From contig NC_079970.1 of NCBI RefSeq assembly GCF_029852145.1, positions 1,302,001-1,366,000 of the forward strand: a stretch of DNA of 64,000 nucleotides. Reading direction: 5' to 3'. This document shows positions 11,053-23,600 of the stretch, one piece after another; position 1 is the stretch's first letter; every line of letters begins with the position of its first letter. Under the pieces are notes generated by a model. That model was not told the DNA's origin. It saw nothing but the letters and a program-made list of their open reading frames with translations, and made no database searches. Position numbers and translations under genes: made by a program. Origin of the DNA: Microplitis mediator (taxonomy: Eukaryota > Arthropoda > Insecta > Hymenoptera > Braconidae).

Positions 11053-11237
11053 TTAAATACAAAATTTATCTCTATCTCTATTATTATTAAATTAATAATA
11101 TTTTAATTATTTACTGTGACAATAATTTTCGTATTTTTCAATGCCATTATTTTTATTAATAAAAATTGAACGCGTTTATTTAAAATAAATTTATTGAAAC
11201 GTTGATACATACGTATATTAAGATTAATAACTCATAT

Positions 11238-11706
11238 TTAGTAGTGAGCGGAAATGTCACCGAGAGTGGATACCGGCCACATGCATTCACATCCGCTGGC
11301 GATTTCTTTGGTAAAAGGTTCCCAGCAGCCGTCAGCCCACCGGCGTCTCACCATAAACAGGACGCGGCTTCTCTGGACGCAATGGAACCCTGGATGAGCG
11401 CACGTCTGTTTATTTTTTTTCGCGATACTCTGCGGCTCTGTCTCATCAAACAGCGAGTAGCTTTTGCAATAAACCTCGTGATAGTGCGGCGGCTGATACT
11501 CGAATTCTTCGTCGGCCAATTGAACTTTTCTGGTCTTGGTTTCGCAAAGATTCCGGTACTCCTATAAATTTAATCAATTACGTTATTAAAATATATGAGT
11601 ATGACTAAACCATCAAAGACTCACTGGCATTAAATTTCTATCAGTTCTCAATAACTGATCGTCTGGTTGTCTGTCGTCATCATTGTTATTATTGTCATCA
11701 TCATCA

Positions 11707-11744
<38 letters not shown>

Positions 11745-11954
11745 GTAAATCTCTGGCAAGTATGACAGATCTCTGAAGACAATTGTCGGGAGATGATGCT
11801 GTAGATGCGAAGACGCCACGTGATACTGATGATTGGTAGCACCAAGTAGCCGTTGCCCGAGTAGTTCTGTCAGATTAAAGTGTTTGCCAAGGGCGTACTC
11901 ATGCGACAATACTAGGAAGAGGATAATCTGTAACACGATAATGAATGCTATCAT
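11238..11954 (-). CDS. trk: Trunk/PTTH-like secreted cystine-knot ligand
   Basis: Two exons, 11954 to 11625 and 11561 to 11238, join in phase 0 across a 63-bp intron and give 217 aa. The first about 20 residues are a clear signal peptide (MIAFIIVLQIILFLVLS). A variable pro-region follows, containing a run of Asn and Asp encoded by a microsatellite. The C-terminal about 105 residues hold the noggin-like cystine-knot pattern shared by Trunk and PTTH: LCETK...YEYQPPHYHEVYC, CAHPGFHCVQR, then RRRW...CWEPF and SGCECMWP. In insects these proteins activate the receptor kinase Torso. I place it in this family from cysteine spacing and the noggin-like C.W...C.C ending. It lacks the Spaetzle-type signature. 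Assignment to trunk rather than PTTH is likely but not proven. Confidence 0.65.
11697..11745. repeat. Coding trinucleotide microsatellite (poly-Asn/Asp)
   Basis: ATT/ATC triplets on the plus strand encode an Asn-Asp run in the pro-region of the Trunk-like gene. It is likely length-variable. Confidence 0.8.
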
Positions 11955-14677
11955 GCATTGGCGGTAAGTAAATGCAATAAAGTTAATTCAATAAAATATA
12001 TGCGATACATCGGCATCAAGGTCAATATGAAAGTGAATGATCATCACCATAATCACTGCTCTTTTTATTTTTATGTCACATTTTTCGCAATCGTTAATCT
12101 CGAGTACTATTTTCAATAATCTTACTGGCGATATTTAAAATCCGATATCAATTTATCGCGATAGGTCTCGTGATTGATAGCCAGCGTAAATAAAAATCAA
12201 ATTGATACAGATTTAAATACATGAAGCTGAGGATCAAGAAGAAACAGTTTTGATAAAAGTGCAGCAAGAATTTCCCGTGAAAATCAGTATCAGCTAGTTT
12301 ACAAGGTCAACTCGGTTTTATTTTATTAAGCGAACTACGTCGACGTATTTCACGTCAGTAAATTTATCTCAGCGTAAACGGGCTCTATCAATTTATACTA
12401 GACCCCTTTTGACGCGGACATGTATCACCCACGTTGAAATTAAAATTTTTTCCCTCAATAAAATCTTCTCTCTGCTTAAACTCTAAATGCATCTCTGGAT
12501 TTTCATCTCACAACAAAATAACATTTTTTTCTCCGTCATAAAAATCAGCAAGACGATAATTCCGTTCGTTATCTGATTTATTCCCAATGAATAGACATGC
12601 ATAAGTAGATATAGATATAGATTAGACTGATTCAAAAAAATCGACTAATTTTTTTTTTCTTCATTATATCGAAAATATTGTTAGAAATGACGAAAAAAAA
12701 ATACTGTGAAAGTTTAAGCTCTTAATATTAATATTAACAACTGCCGCATCGCGATTTTCTATTTCCCGTTTAAATAACATGGGAAAATTTATTTTTTAAG
12801 CTTTGGAATTTTGTAGCTCACGGTGGGACCAATACTTTTGAATGTTCAAGACATATTCTTATGGGAAATTTAATGCTCTACAAAAAAGGTCTCTTATAAT
12901 TTTTCGATATTTTTATTTCTTCAAAAGTTGTTTGAAGCTGAAGTTAGATTGACGGTAAATTTTTACATTTTTAAAATTTTTTGATGCAACCATCAACTTT
13001 ATCGGAAAATTGTAGAGAACATTTTTTGTAGAGCATTTTATTTCCTACAACTTATCTCTGAGAAAATTTTCGATATTTCTCATAAGTCGTAAATTATTTG
13101 CAATTAACTGAAAATTTAATATAATTAATTTTAAGCAACAAAATTTAGATTATTTAAGAAAATTTTCAGTTAATTGCAAATAACATACGACTTATGAGAA
13201 ATATCGAAAATTTTCTCTGAGATAAGTTGTAGGACATAAAAAGCTCTACAAAAAATGTCCTCTGAAATTTTCGGATAAAGTTGATGGTTGCGTCAAAAAA
13301 TTTAAGAAATGTAAAAATTTATCGTCAATCTAATTTTAACTTCGAATTACTTTCGAAGAAATAAAAATATCGAAAAATTATAAGAGACCTTTTTTGTAGA
13401 GCATTAAATTTCCCATAAGAATATGTCTTGAACATTCAAAAGTATTGGTCCCACCGTGAGTTACAAAATTCCAAAGCTTAAAAAATAAATTTTCCCATGT
13501 TATTTAAACGGGAAATAGAAAATCGCGATGCGGCAGTTGTTAATATTAATATTAAGAGCTCAAACTTTCACAGTATTTTTTTTTCGTCATTTCCAACAAT
13601 ATTTTCGATATAATGAAGAAAAAAAAAATTAGTCGATTTTTTTGAATCAGTCTAATATAGATAATAATTATAAATTTAAATTGAAATCTTGTGAGTTTAA
13701 ATAAGAGATATTGAGATCACTAGCTCAATGTTATCAATAACTACAGCTGATGGATACAATTAATAAGAATTGGATGACAATAGAGTTGAGGAAACGGTCT
13801 GTGCATTGGGCCTTGATTTTTCGTTACAGCTTACTCTGAATGTCATATGAAAATGTGTGTTTTGCTGCAAAGTAACAGACAAGGAGGACTTGTCTCCTTG
13901 ATTCGAGGACGTATCTCAGTACCGCAAAAGTTGCAGCCGCGTACTATCACCGATCGCGATCGCGGAGAAACGATAAAGATAAAAAGATCATCCGAGAAAT
14001 ATGATCGTTACAAGTGTGTAACGAGAGTGGATGGTGCGCACATGCACGCGTAATTTGTAATATTATATGTGTATATAAAATTGTTAGTATGTACCAGCAA
14101 GACAACAAGTAAAGCGAGAGTACGTAGATGCGTGATAGCTAGTTATCCAATTGACAGTGCCCCCGTCTGACATAGTTCAGTCGGTGGCGAACTCAGGATC
14201 ATCTGACAGCTCCAACCAACTATTGTTTTGTTGTTTGTTTTTTTTATCCCACTGTGTCGTTGTTTTTATATTTTTTTTTCCAGTAATTAATAATCGTCAT
14301 CAACATTTAATGTTTATTGTAATTCATCATTCTCCAATCACACGCGATTTATTGTGCTGGCAGTGTGGGATTCAAGTTGATTTGAATAGAGTTTACACAG
14401 GCGGGAAAAAATTTTGCCGCGTAGTTCAAGCTCTGATATAAAAAAAATATTATTCCTGCCGATTGTTTGTTGACTGGATTTGTTTTTTCTCATTTTTTTT
14501 TTTTAAACAGCCTGCATATATCATTTATTTGTGATTATTTGTTTTCATAAAAAATATCGGCGGTTAATTTAAAATACAAACTCAGTTGTGGTTGCACACT
14601 TGGAGTGCTCGGAACAAGTGTCTGGTGTTAAATATTATTGAAATTAATATTTATTTAAATTGAAATGTGGATGAAAA
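11955..14677. other. Intergenic region upstream of the Trunk-like gene and fray
   Basis: This region separates two divergent genes. It holds the 1-kb fold-back element at 12625-13652. The segment from about 13700 to 14677 probably contains the first fray promoter and 5' UTR. No protein gene is convincing here; the short frames at 13847 and 14151 have no family likeness or splice support. Confidence 0.5.
12625..13652. mobile_element. Long fold-back (hairpin) element FB1, 1028 bp
   Basis: Two almost identical arms of about 490 bp (12625-13117 and 13160-13652) face each other across a loop of about 40 bp. The ends read GACTGATTCAAAAAAATCGA and its complement, with TA at 12623-12624 and 13653-13654. 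No transposase frame is present. The end sequence resembles FB2 and FB3. Confidence 0.9.
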
Positions 14678-17600
14678 ATGTTTGAAATGGCTGCTGACCT
14701 TTGCAATGAAGTTCTGAGATCACCCAATAGGTATTATTCATTTTATTTATTAATAATAATTACTTGTTATTACATTAAACTTGATACTGGCCTTGAAATA
14801 ATAATCAATCTTTTGATATGATTATGATTAGCATTGCTGATAGCTCTTGGGATTTATTTTAAATTTTTAAATATCATTGGTTAATATTTTTTAAATTCAA
14901 AACTTCCTCATACGATAATAATTTTCCTTTATATCAAGCATTTTAAATTCGTAAACTACCGAGAGCTAATGAGTAATTGACCTGCGACCCTGATGTCAAA
15001 GGGAAATTAATTAAGCCCGCTAAATCTAACGTTATCAAATTATCTATTTAAAAAACATACATTGTTTTTTTTTTAATAAAAATTAAATTGTTATTAATTT
15101 TAAATAAATGGGTAATGAAATTATTGATGCGCTCAGAAAAATATTAAATAAATATACATATAATATTTATTAATTAAATATATGATGACATCAACAATTG
15201 TCTATTTTCAAATGAGCTTCACATCATTGAGCTCCACTTGCTTGCACAAATGTGCTTTAATTCCGGACGTACGCATCATACATGACCGTTAGAGATACAA
15301 GAGACAATGCATACTTTATATATATATATATATAATATATATATTAGAGTGTCTCAAAAAATCGATTTTTTTTTTTTTCTTGAAGAACATTGAAAAATCG
15401 ACAGAGTATCTCTAGACAAAGACTTTGTTAAAATATGAGACCTTAATATTAATATTTAAAGGTGGCGATTCACGATTTTCTATTTTCCATTTAAATGACA
15501 TGGGAAAAAAAAAATTTTAATTTTGGAATTTTATACCTCGGCGATGGGTTATTGAACAGATAAGTTCAGGATATATTTTTGTAGGAAATTGAACGCTCTA
15601 CAAAAAAAGTCTCTTATCATTTTTTGATAAATCCATCTGTTCAAAAGTTATTGGAGCTCGAAGTCAAGTTAAAGTAAATTTTGAGATCTTTTTACTTTTT
15701 CGGCGAAACTATCGGACTTATCATAAAATGTCATGAGATCTTTCTTGTAGACAATTTTATTTCCTACAAATTATCATTGATAAATTTTTTTCAAATTCTG
15801 GATTTTTTTCTAGTTATTTCCATTTTAATGCCAAGCTTCTAAAAAAGTAGTGTTCTGATCGATTTTAAGAGCTTGGCATTAAAATGGAAACAACTAGAAA
15901 ACAATGCAGAATTTGAAAAAAATTTGTCAATGATAATTTGTAGGAAATAAAATTGTCTACAAAAAAGATCTCGTGACATTTTATGATAAGTCCGATAGTT
16001 TCGCCGGAAAAGTAAAAAGATCTCGAAATTTACTCTAACTTGACTTCGAGCTCCAATAACTTTTGAACAGATGGATTTATCAAAAAATGATAAGAGACTT
16101 TTTTTGTAGAGCGTTCAATTTCCTACAAAAATATATCCTGAACTTATCTGTTCAATAATCCATCGCCGAGGTATAAAATTCCAAAATTAAAATTTTTTTT
16201 TTCCCATGTCATTTAAATGGAAAATAGAAAATCGTGAATCGCCACCTTTAAATATTAATATTAAGGTCTCATATTTTAACAGGGTCTTTGTCTAGAGATA
16301 CTCTGTCGATTTTTCAATGTTCTTCAAAAAAAAAAAAAGTCGATTTTTTGAGACACTCTAATATATACTCATGTCAATAAAGAAGTCGATTATACAAATT
16401 ATATAAATAATTTATTGTTTTATTATTAATTTCGAATTAACGATCGACCCTGATGACCTTCCACGTGCCTCTGCCGCCCTTCTGTTGATGAACGTGACGA
16501 AAAAACAAACGGATAGAACGGTTTAATAAATTATGTTGTTGATAAGTTTATCAAAGGAAATTAGGAAAAGAAATGTATGTAATTGGTTCCATGATTACGA
16601 TTATACGTAGGTATGTTTCGTGGAGAACTGGTCATTTAAATTGACAGTGGGCGGTCCGTGTGCTCAGTTATCACGACTGCGATGACTTTTTGTGTGTCAT
16701 GACAACCGACACACGTAAAGAGACACTCAAATTATCAGTGTTAGTATATATATCTATATATATGGAACGGTATTCAACACATAAAAGCTCGTATAAAGTA
16801 CCACCGACAAATTAATCTTTTAACCCAAATTTAAACCCCAATCATTGCAAAACCTTCCGACCTACGGCTATTTTGCTCTGTCCTCCTGACATGATTTTTT
16901 AAATAAACACAATAATAAGATACTAAATATTTGCTGCCATAAATTATACGTTATCTCATTACTTTTTAGTTATCATTATTGATAATTTAACTGTCATTCA
17001 ATAATATTTATACGAGATACTCATTTTTGTTAAATGACTTTTTAAATTAAAATATTCGATAACTCTGTCGAGTTGCAACAGCTTTTTTTTTCTCTTAATT
17101 ATTTTAGCTTCTGGACAAGATTATATCGCGCAGACATTGATGATATGCAAGTAATCTATAACGAGGTACTAAGTTAGTTTTATAAATTTTCTCAGTTAGA
17201 AAAAAACTTTCTAATACTTAAAATGTCTTTGTTTTTACTGTCGCGTAAAGTATTTTTTTTCTCAGCAAATATTGAGTTTGAAATAAGAGATAAAAATTTG
17301 TGTCAATGTCCGAATTTATATAATTGTTTCATTAACGATAATAATTTACAGATATTTGTATATAAATTTAACATGTGTTTTAAAAATTTTTTAAAAAAAT
17401 AACGAGCTTTAAATAATAACTGTTCAATTAACACTAAAGATAATCGTCCGGGTCGCTGAGTAAACTCGTGACGAACGTGCGTCAAAAGACGTCACTGAAT
17501 ATTAAATTAATAATTGTGGATTATTATACAATTGTGAGTAAATTGTTTGGCTTATTATTTATCGGAGTAGATTGAGAAAAAGAGCAAGTGAAAAATAAAA

Positions 17601-20600
17601 GCCTGACAAGAGCAAGAGGGTGCCGAATAAGAGGAGAGAAAGGATAATAATTTATGTGTGTAAAGATGATGTGCGGTGACGGACTTGAAACCGGCATTGA
17701 ATTATTTTTAGATGAACAGGATGGGATCTACAGCACGATAGCAGCTAAAAATAACTTGTAAGTCCAATCCAGCTCCAATTATTCCATTTATGTATTTAGG
17801 TGACAATCGAGTGACTCGCCAATTTAGAAATATTCCACGCGATCAAGAGCAAGGGGAAAGCTCTTATTCTTATTCTTTTATATTAACGTCAATCTCAAAC
17901 GTTATTATCTACTATTTTTTATTTATTTATTTATATATATATCATTAATAATTATGAAGCAAATACTTTTCCATTTACCCCCAAGACAAAGTCGATATCA
18001 AAACTTAATTGTTTGATTAAAAATTACTCTTATAAATAACACGGTATCAGTATTCATACAAATTAATCTTACAATGTGTAATTTTTTACAAAGATTAATT
18101 GTTATGAAACCGAACATCATTAAGTTTCCATCAATGAATTTATCAAGTCAGTGGAAAGCTTTTTTATTGAGGAATACATTTTTTTTTTTAATCTTTACAC
18201 TGTAAAAAGAGCGGTGTTAAAAATGGACTCGTTTTTTTAACTCCGCCCGGTGTAAAAATGAAATTACACCGGTGTAGGAGGAGTAATACACCGGTGTTAA
18301 AAATACCGGTGTTAAAGCGGGGTAACCGGAGTAAAAGCGGAGTAATCCCGGTGTAAAAGCGGGGTAAATTGCGTCCGCTTGGAGTATTAACTTTAAAGAT
18401 AAAACACAAAAAATGTCAGTTCTTTATGAAAATTAATAAAAAATATCATTTATCAACAAGTATAGTGATCGAGTAAGTATAAATATTCACAAAATAAAAT
18501 ATTTTAACACCGGTAAAGAATGTCTACACCGGCGGTGGCGTTATTTTAACACCGGTCTAGAATATTTACACCGGTAGCGGCGTTATTTTCACACCGCTTT
18601 CGGGGGTAAATTTAACACCGATAATTTTAACACCTACACCGCTTGGACTTACCCCGGTGATTTTTTACAGTGTACTAAAAGATTATTATGCGTACTGCGA
18701 AAAATTGGGAGTGAAGTCGGGTTCTAATTTAATCCGAATTTACTCTGTCACTCAGAGTTGCGGAGTTTTTAAAAATTTACTCCGCAAATGGAGTAAAGGA
18801 TTTTTTTTCTGGAGTGATCTGGATTTTATTTGAATCCACATTTATTCCGATTCGGAGTTTAAATATGAAAATAAACTCCTTCATAGTGAATGTTACTCTG
18901 AAGGAATTAAATAAATAGTCGACCGCTTCGTTTTACTCCGGAATTAATTATTATTATTGTTTTATTTGTTACAGAATTGTAAGCAAAATGCGACACCGTA
19001 AAAATGAATTGGTTACTAAGGATTTTGATATTTCAAATTCGGGGTCAGATGAACAGTTAAAGTTTCAAGACACTGGATTTTTTACCAACTTTGTTCTCGG
19101 CAAAAATAGGTAATAAATTTAAATTTAAATTATTATCTCTTATACAATATATGCAAATTATGAGTATAAATATTTTTTAATCAATGGCATACTTATTGAA
19201 ATTACAAACAAGTATAATAATTTATAATTAAACGATCAATTGACGTTAAAATGAGTCATTAATCACGATTATCATATGATGGAAGCAGCAATAAAATACA
19301 CGTGTAGTAAGGAGTTATAAAAAAAATATTTAAAACAAACAAATATGAAACTTACGGTGAATAAATTCATCATTACAAAATTCTTAATAATAATAATAGT
19401 TATTATTATTATATTAAAATTATACCTTCCACAGTTGAACGACAACTGATTCCGCAATTAATTTCCCCGATATTTTATAGGATATGTAACATAGACGGGA
19501 ATAACTATCAGTAGTAAAAGCTGCGACATATGAGCTTTAAATCCAAACAAATAAATTTACTGATAAGGTAACAGACCCAGTACCCGATCACTCATGTATT
19601 TGTATATCTATATTTATTAAATTTTACTAAATATATCTGTACAAATACATGATACTGAAGCCGACGTCTAATAATTTTTGGGTTTTCTTTTAGACGGTAA
19701 ATTATAAAAAAAAAATAATATGAAAAAATTGCAGCTGTAGTTTTTAAAATTTTCTACATGTGCATATTTTTATTTTTTTGTAATTGATTTGTTGAAAAAA
19801 AAATCCGAAAATTTTTAAATGCCTGCTGACTTCAGGATCATTACAAATACATCAAGTGACCGGGTACTAGTTCCCTGATCAGGGACTAGGTCTTTTACCT
19901 TAGGATTTACAACAAAATTTTCACACGAGATTTTATTTAATTCAGTAATCTTCCAATTTAAATTTCTTATCGCACGTTAAAAATTATCAAATTAATATAT
20001 TTAATATTTTTGTTCCCTTGAATGTTGATTTAAAAAATATCAATAGCGAATACAAATAATTAAAAATGAATAAAATAATAAATTTATTAAAAACTCTATC
20101 TCAATGATTAAATTCACGTGCTTCTTATTAACACAAACAGATCCATCAGTTTGATAGAACGGCTCTCAAATAAATAATATGTCGTGATGAGATCTCTGTT
20201 TGTGTCTTTGACTAGTGTATCGCGTGCCTCTGAAACAACTCGTTGGCTTAGATTCGACACTTTATTTCGTCGCGACGTAATTGACCTCTTGCACTCACCA
20301 TTTTATTCTTCATTATTATTATAATCATCATACACAATAATAATAACAATTACTCTACAAATATACATCAAAGATATTGTTTTTTTATCATTAATATATT
20401 CTTGTTACATCATCCGTTGACAAATAAAAGGGCGGATGAGTTCTTTCTGTTTATCGTCATCATCATCGCCATCAATTATTCGGTGGTGGGTCCAACTAAC
20501 TGGCGATAATGACCGACACAAACCCACTCACAAAAGAGTCTCGATGTTCTCTCGTTACTGGAGACATAGTAATAAAAATAATAGTAACTGTGATCGGGAT

Positions 20601-23600
20601 TATCGTAGATATTTTAATTCTGATATCAGTCGATTTGTCAAATTTTTACGTCGTGATAAATTACCAAGTAGGTGAGTCTTGTTTCATTTACTCTTTGACT
20701 GTAATCCGAGTTATTGTGGCATTTATTGAGTTGCTATTTAAAAGTTCATTAATTTTTTCCAAGTAAACGGGTTATAAATTTAGCTGTTTATTAAACTGTG
20801 TCAAAAAAATGAACTTGCAAGTCAAAATATTGTTCAAGATGACAAAAACATCGACCAGAATACGATTTCTTGAAACAAATTGACATTGAAATGCAAATAA
20901 CTCAAGAGCTTTCAGGAATTTTTGAAACTTTGTTAGAGATAAGTTGTGGGAAATGAAACGATCTACAAAAAAGTTCCTGTAGTATTTTGCGATAAGTCTG
21001 ATATTTTCGCCGGAAAAGTCAAATAAACTAAAATTTACTGTGAATTCAACTTCGACCTCGAATAACTTTTGAAAAATTAAATTTATCAAAAAATAATGAG
21101 ACTTTTTTAGTAATGCGTTCAATTTCCAATAAAAATACATCAATTCTTCCGATCCACTGATTCTCTGAGTGATAAAATTCAAAATTTAAAAAAAAATTTT
21201 CCCGCGTTTAAATGAGAAATCGGAAATTTCAATGAGACGGTTGCTAATTTTATTACTAAGCGCTCAAACTTTAGCAGTATTTTGTTTTTCGTCATATATT
21301 TTTGACACGTTTAGTATATATATTAATACATAAATTTAATACTGAAACATCTGCATCAATTGCAATGGCATGTAGCAATATCTCTATTTGGCAGAGGTGC
21401 GCCTGTCCTCGGAAAGTGATTAATCCTCTCAATAGTTTGGCCTTCAGACGTTTCGTACCGGTATTAAACTACTTGCTACACTCTGTTTATGATAAACCTT
21501 GCTCCAAACCTGAATCCACTCTCTCGAAAACTTATTTTTTACTTATTTTTATTTCTTGCTCTTTTTTTCTAAATAATTATCTTCCAAACTGATGACTACA
21601 CAACAAGACTCGGTACCCGACATTCGAAAATATTACAAGAGATCGGTAGCTGATAAAAATAAATAAATATGTAAAAATACAAGAGAAATTGATAGATAAT
21701 TTAAAAAACAAATAAACGATCTATCGATAGTGATAGTTACTTTTATTTATTTATTTTTTAGCAACAATCTGGTGATGATCGGGTGATAAGACTCAGTGAT
21801 AGATAAGAGTTTAGTGAACGATATACAGATGGTTTGATAATGACTTATCAATTACGTCATTACTTTAATTGCTAAAGTAATTAAAAAGTGATTAGTCTAA
21901 TTACTTATTAATTGCAGTAAATAAATTTTTAATTACGCGTAAAAAAAACATTTGAATAAATTAGTGTTTTTTTAAAAATTCATAAATTTAAAATTTTATC
22001 TTTTATCTCGTGACAGTAACCAGATATTTATATATTTATACCTACGTAAATATATAAGTATATATATTTATGTTTATCTCAATAGGTTTATTTCTCCCGA
22101 GGTAATACCGTCTTGTTCGCCAGGAATCTTCCGCCAGAAATCATTTCGTTCGTCATCAGAAACTGAAGTACCTCAGATACCATCATCACCCGTGTCCCAA
22201 TCACCAGGTAATCATCATCAGTGCAGTCACATTTCAAGCAAAATTGACTCCTCGACACCCGGTACCATCAATACTCACCACTCTGATAATAATAAAAATT
22301 ATAAAAATAATAACAACAACAACAATAATAATAATAATAATAATAATATTAATAATAATAATAATAATAAAAATAATACCAGTGCAAATAATAATAAAAA
22401 TAACAGCAGTGGTACTCGTGGTAGTGGTAGCAACTCCACGTTGAGTGGTGGAGGTGGTTTTCGTAATTGGGGATTGAAAAACACCGGCAAGCATTCACGT
22501 CTTACTACGGTCCTGTCAAATAAAATGGCGTCGACGAGCACCACAGCGGTTGTACAGGGCTGGCCAAATACCAAAGACGATTATGAATTAAAAGAGGTTA
22601 TAGGTAATTATTTATCCCCTATAATAACTTACGTCTTATCACGTTTTATTTTAATCACCCTCTTGCAGGTACATTTTTTTTTATCAACCTCAGGAATTTA
22701 TTTTAAATTATCTTATGCTGCCAAGTGTCCAATCTCTCAAGTCACTTGTGTTACATAAAATTATTATTTAAACGTTCAACCATCGATTGTTACTCCACTG
22801 TAATGCTAAATATTTTATTTTAATTATCAGTTGTCATTATTTTTAATTATTTCAATAGTTTTTTATCTTAACTTTATATAAAAACCGGTTAGAAACTCAC
22901 TCTAACCTAGACAATTATCAAAATTTAATTTTGTTTGCATTCAGTTGGCTAATTATTTTCCTTACTTTTTATGTCGTGGAATTTTGGCCGTGTCCTGTCA
23001 GTATTTTATTCAAAATTATATTGATTTCAATTAAAAATATTTATTTTGTGTATGATTATGACCTGAAGGCTTAAAAAAATTAATTTATTTTGAATAAACA
23101 TTTAAATTCTTGTAGGAAAAATTTTGTAAAATTAAAAAATTATCTGACGTCTGATACTGAAAGTATCAGGTCTGGGTTTATTTAAAAATATGTATTAATT
23201 TTTAAAATTAAATTATAGGTGTTGGTGCAACGGCCGTCGTACATGCAGCATTTTGTATCCCACGTCAAGAAAAGTGTGCGATAAAACGCATTAATTTAGA
23301 AAAATGGAATACGAGCATGGACGAGTTGCTCGTAAGTTTATTTTGAAATTTATTATATTTTTAATTTTATTATTATTATAATAATAATAATAATAATAAT
23401 AGTAGAGTTCAATGTAGCTATAAATAAATAGTTTTATTTAGAGATCGCATATCAATAACAAACATTGAGAAACATTTGAATATTTAAATATATAAATACA
23501 TGAATGTATTATTTTTAAAACATTTAATCTTTACATACAAAACATCTACATACTTCTATTTGTTATTTCTTACTGATGATGCATTGTCTAAATAAGATGA

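Noticed and set aside
13847..14441. Short plus-strand frames before fray
   Set aside because: No phase-compatible donor to the common fray exon and no recognisable protein; likely 5' UTR or promoter.
22234..22574. Ile- or Leu-rich frames over the AAT microsatellite
   Set aside because: Products of reading the fray poly-Asn tract in other frames.
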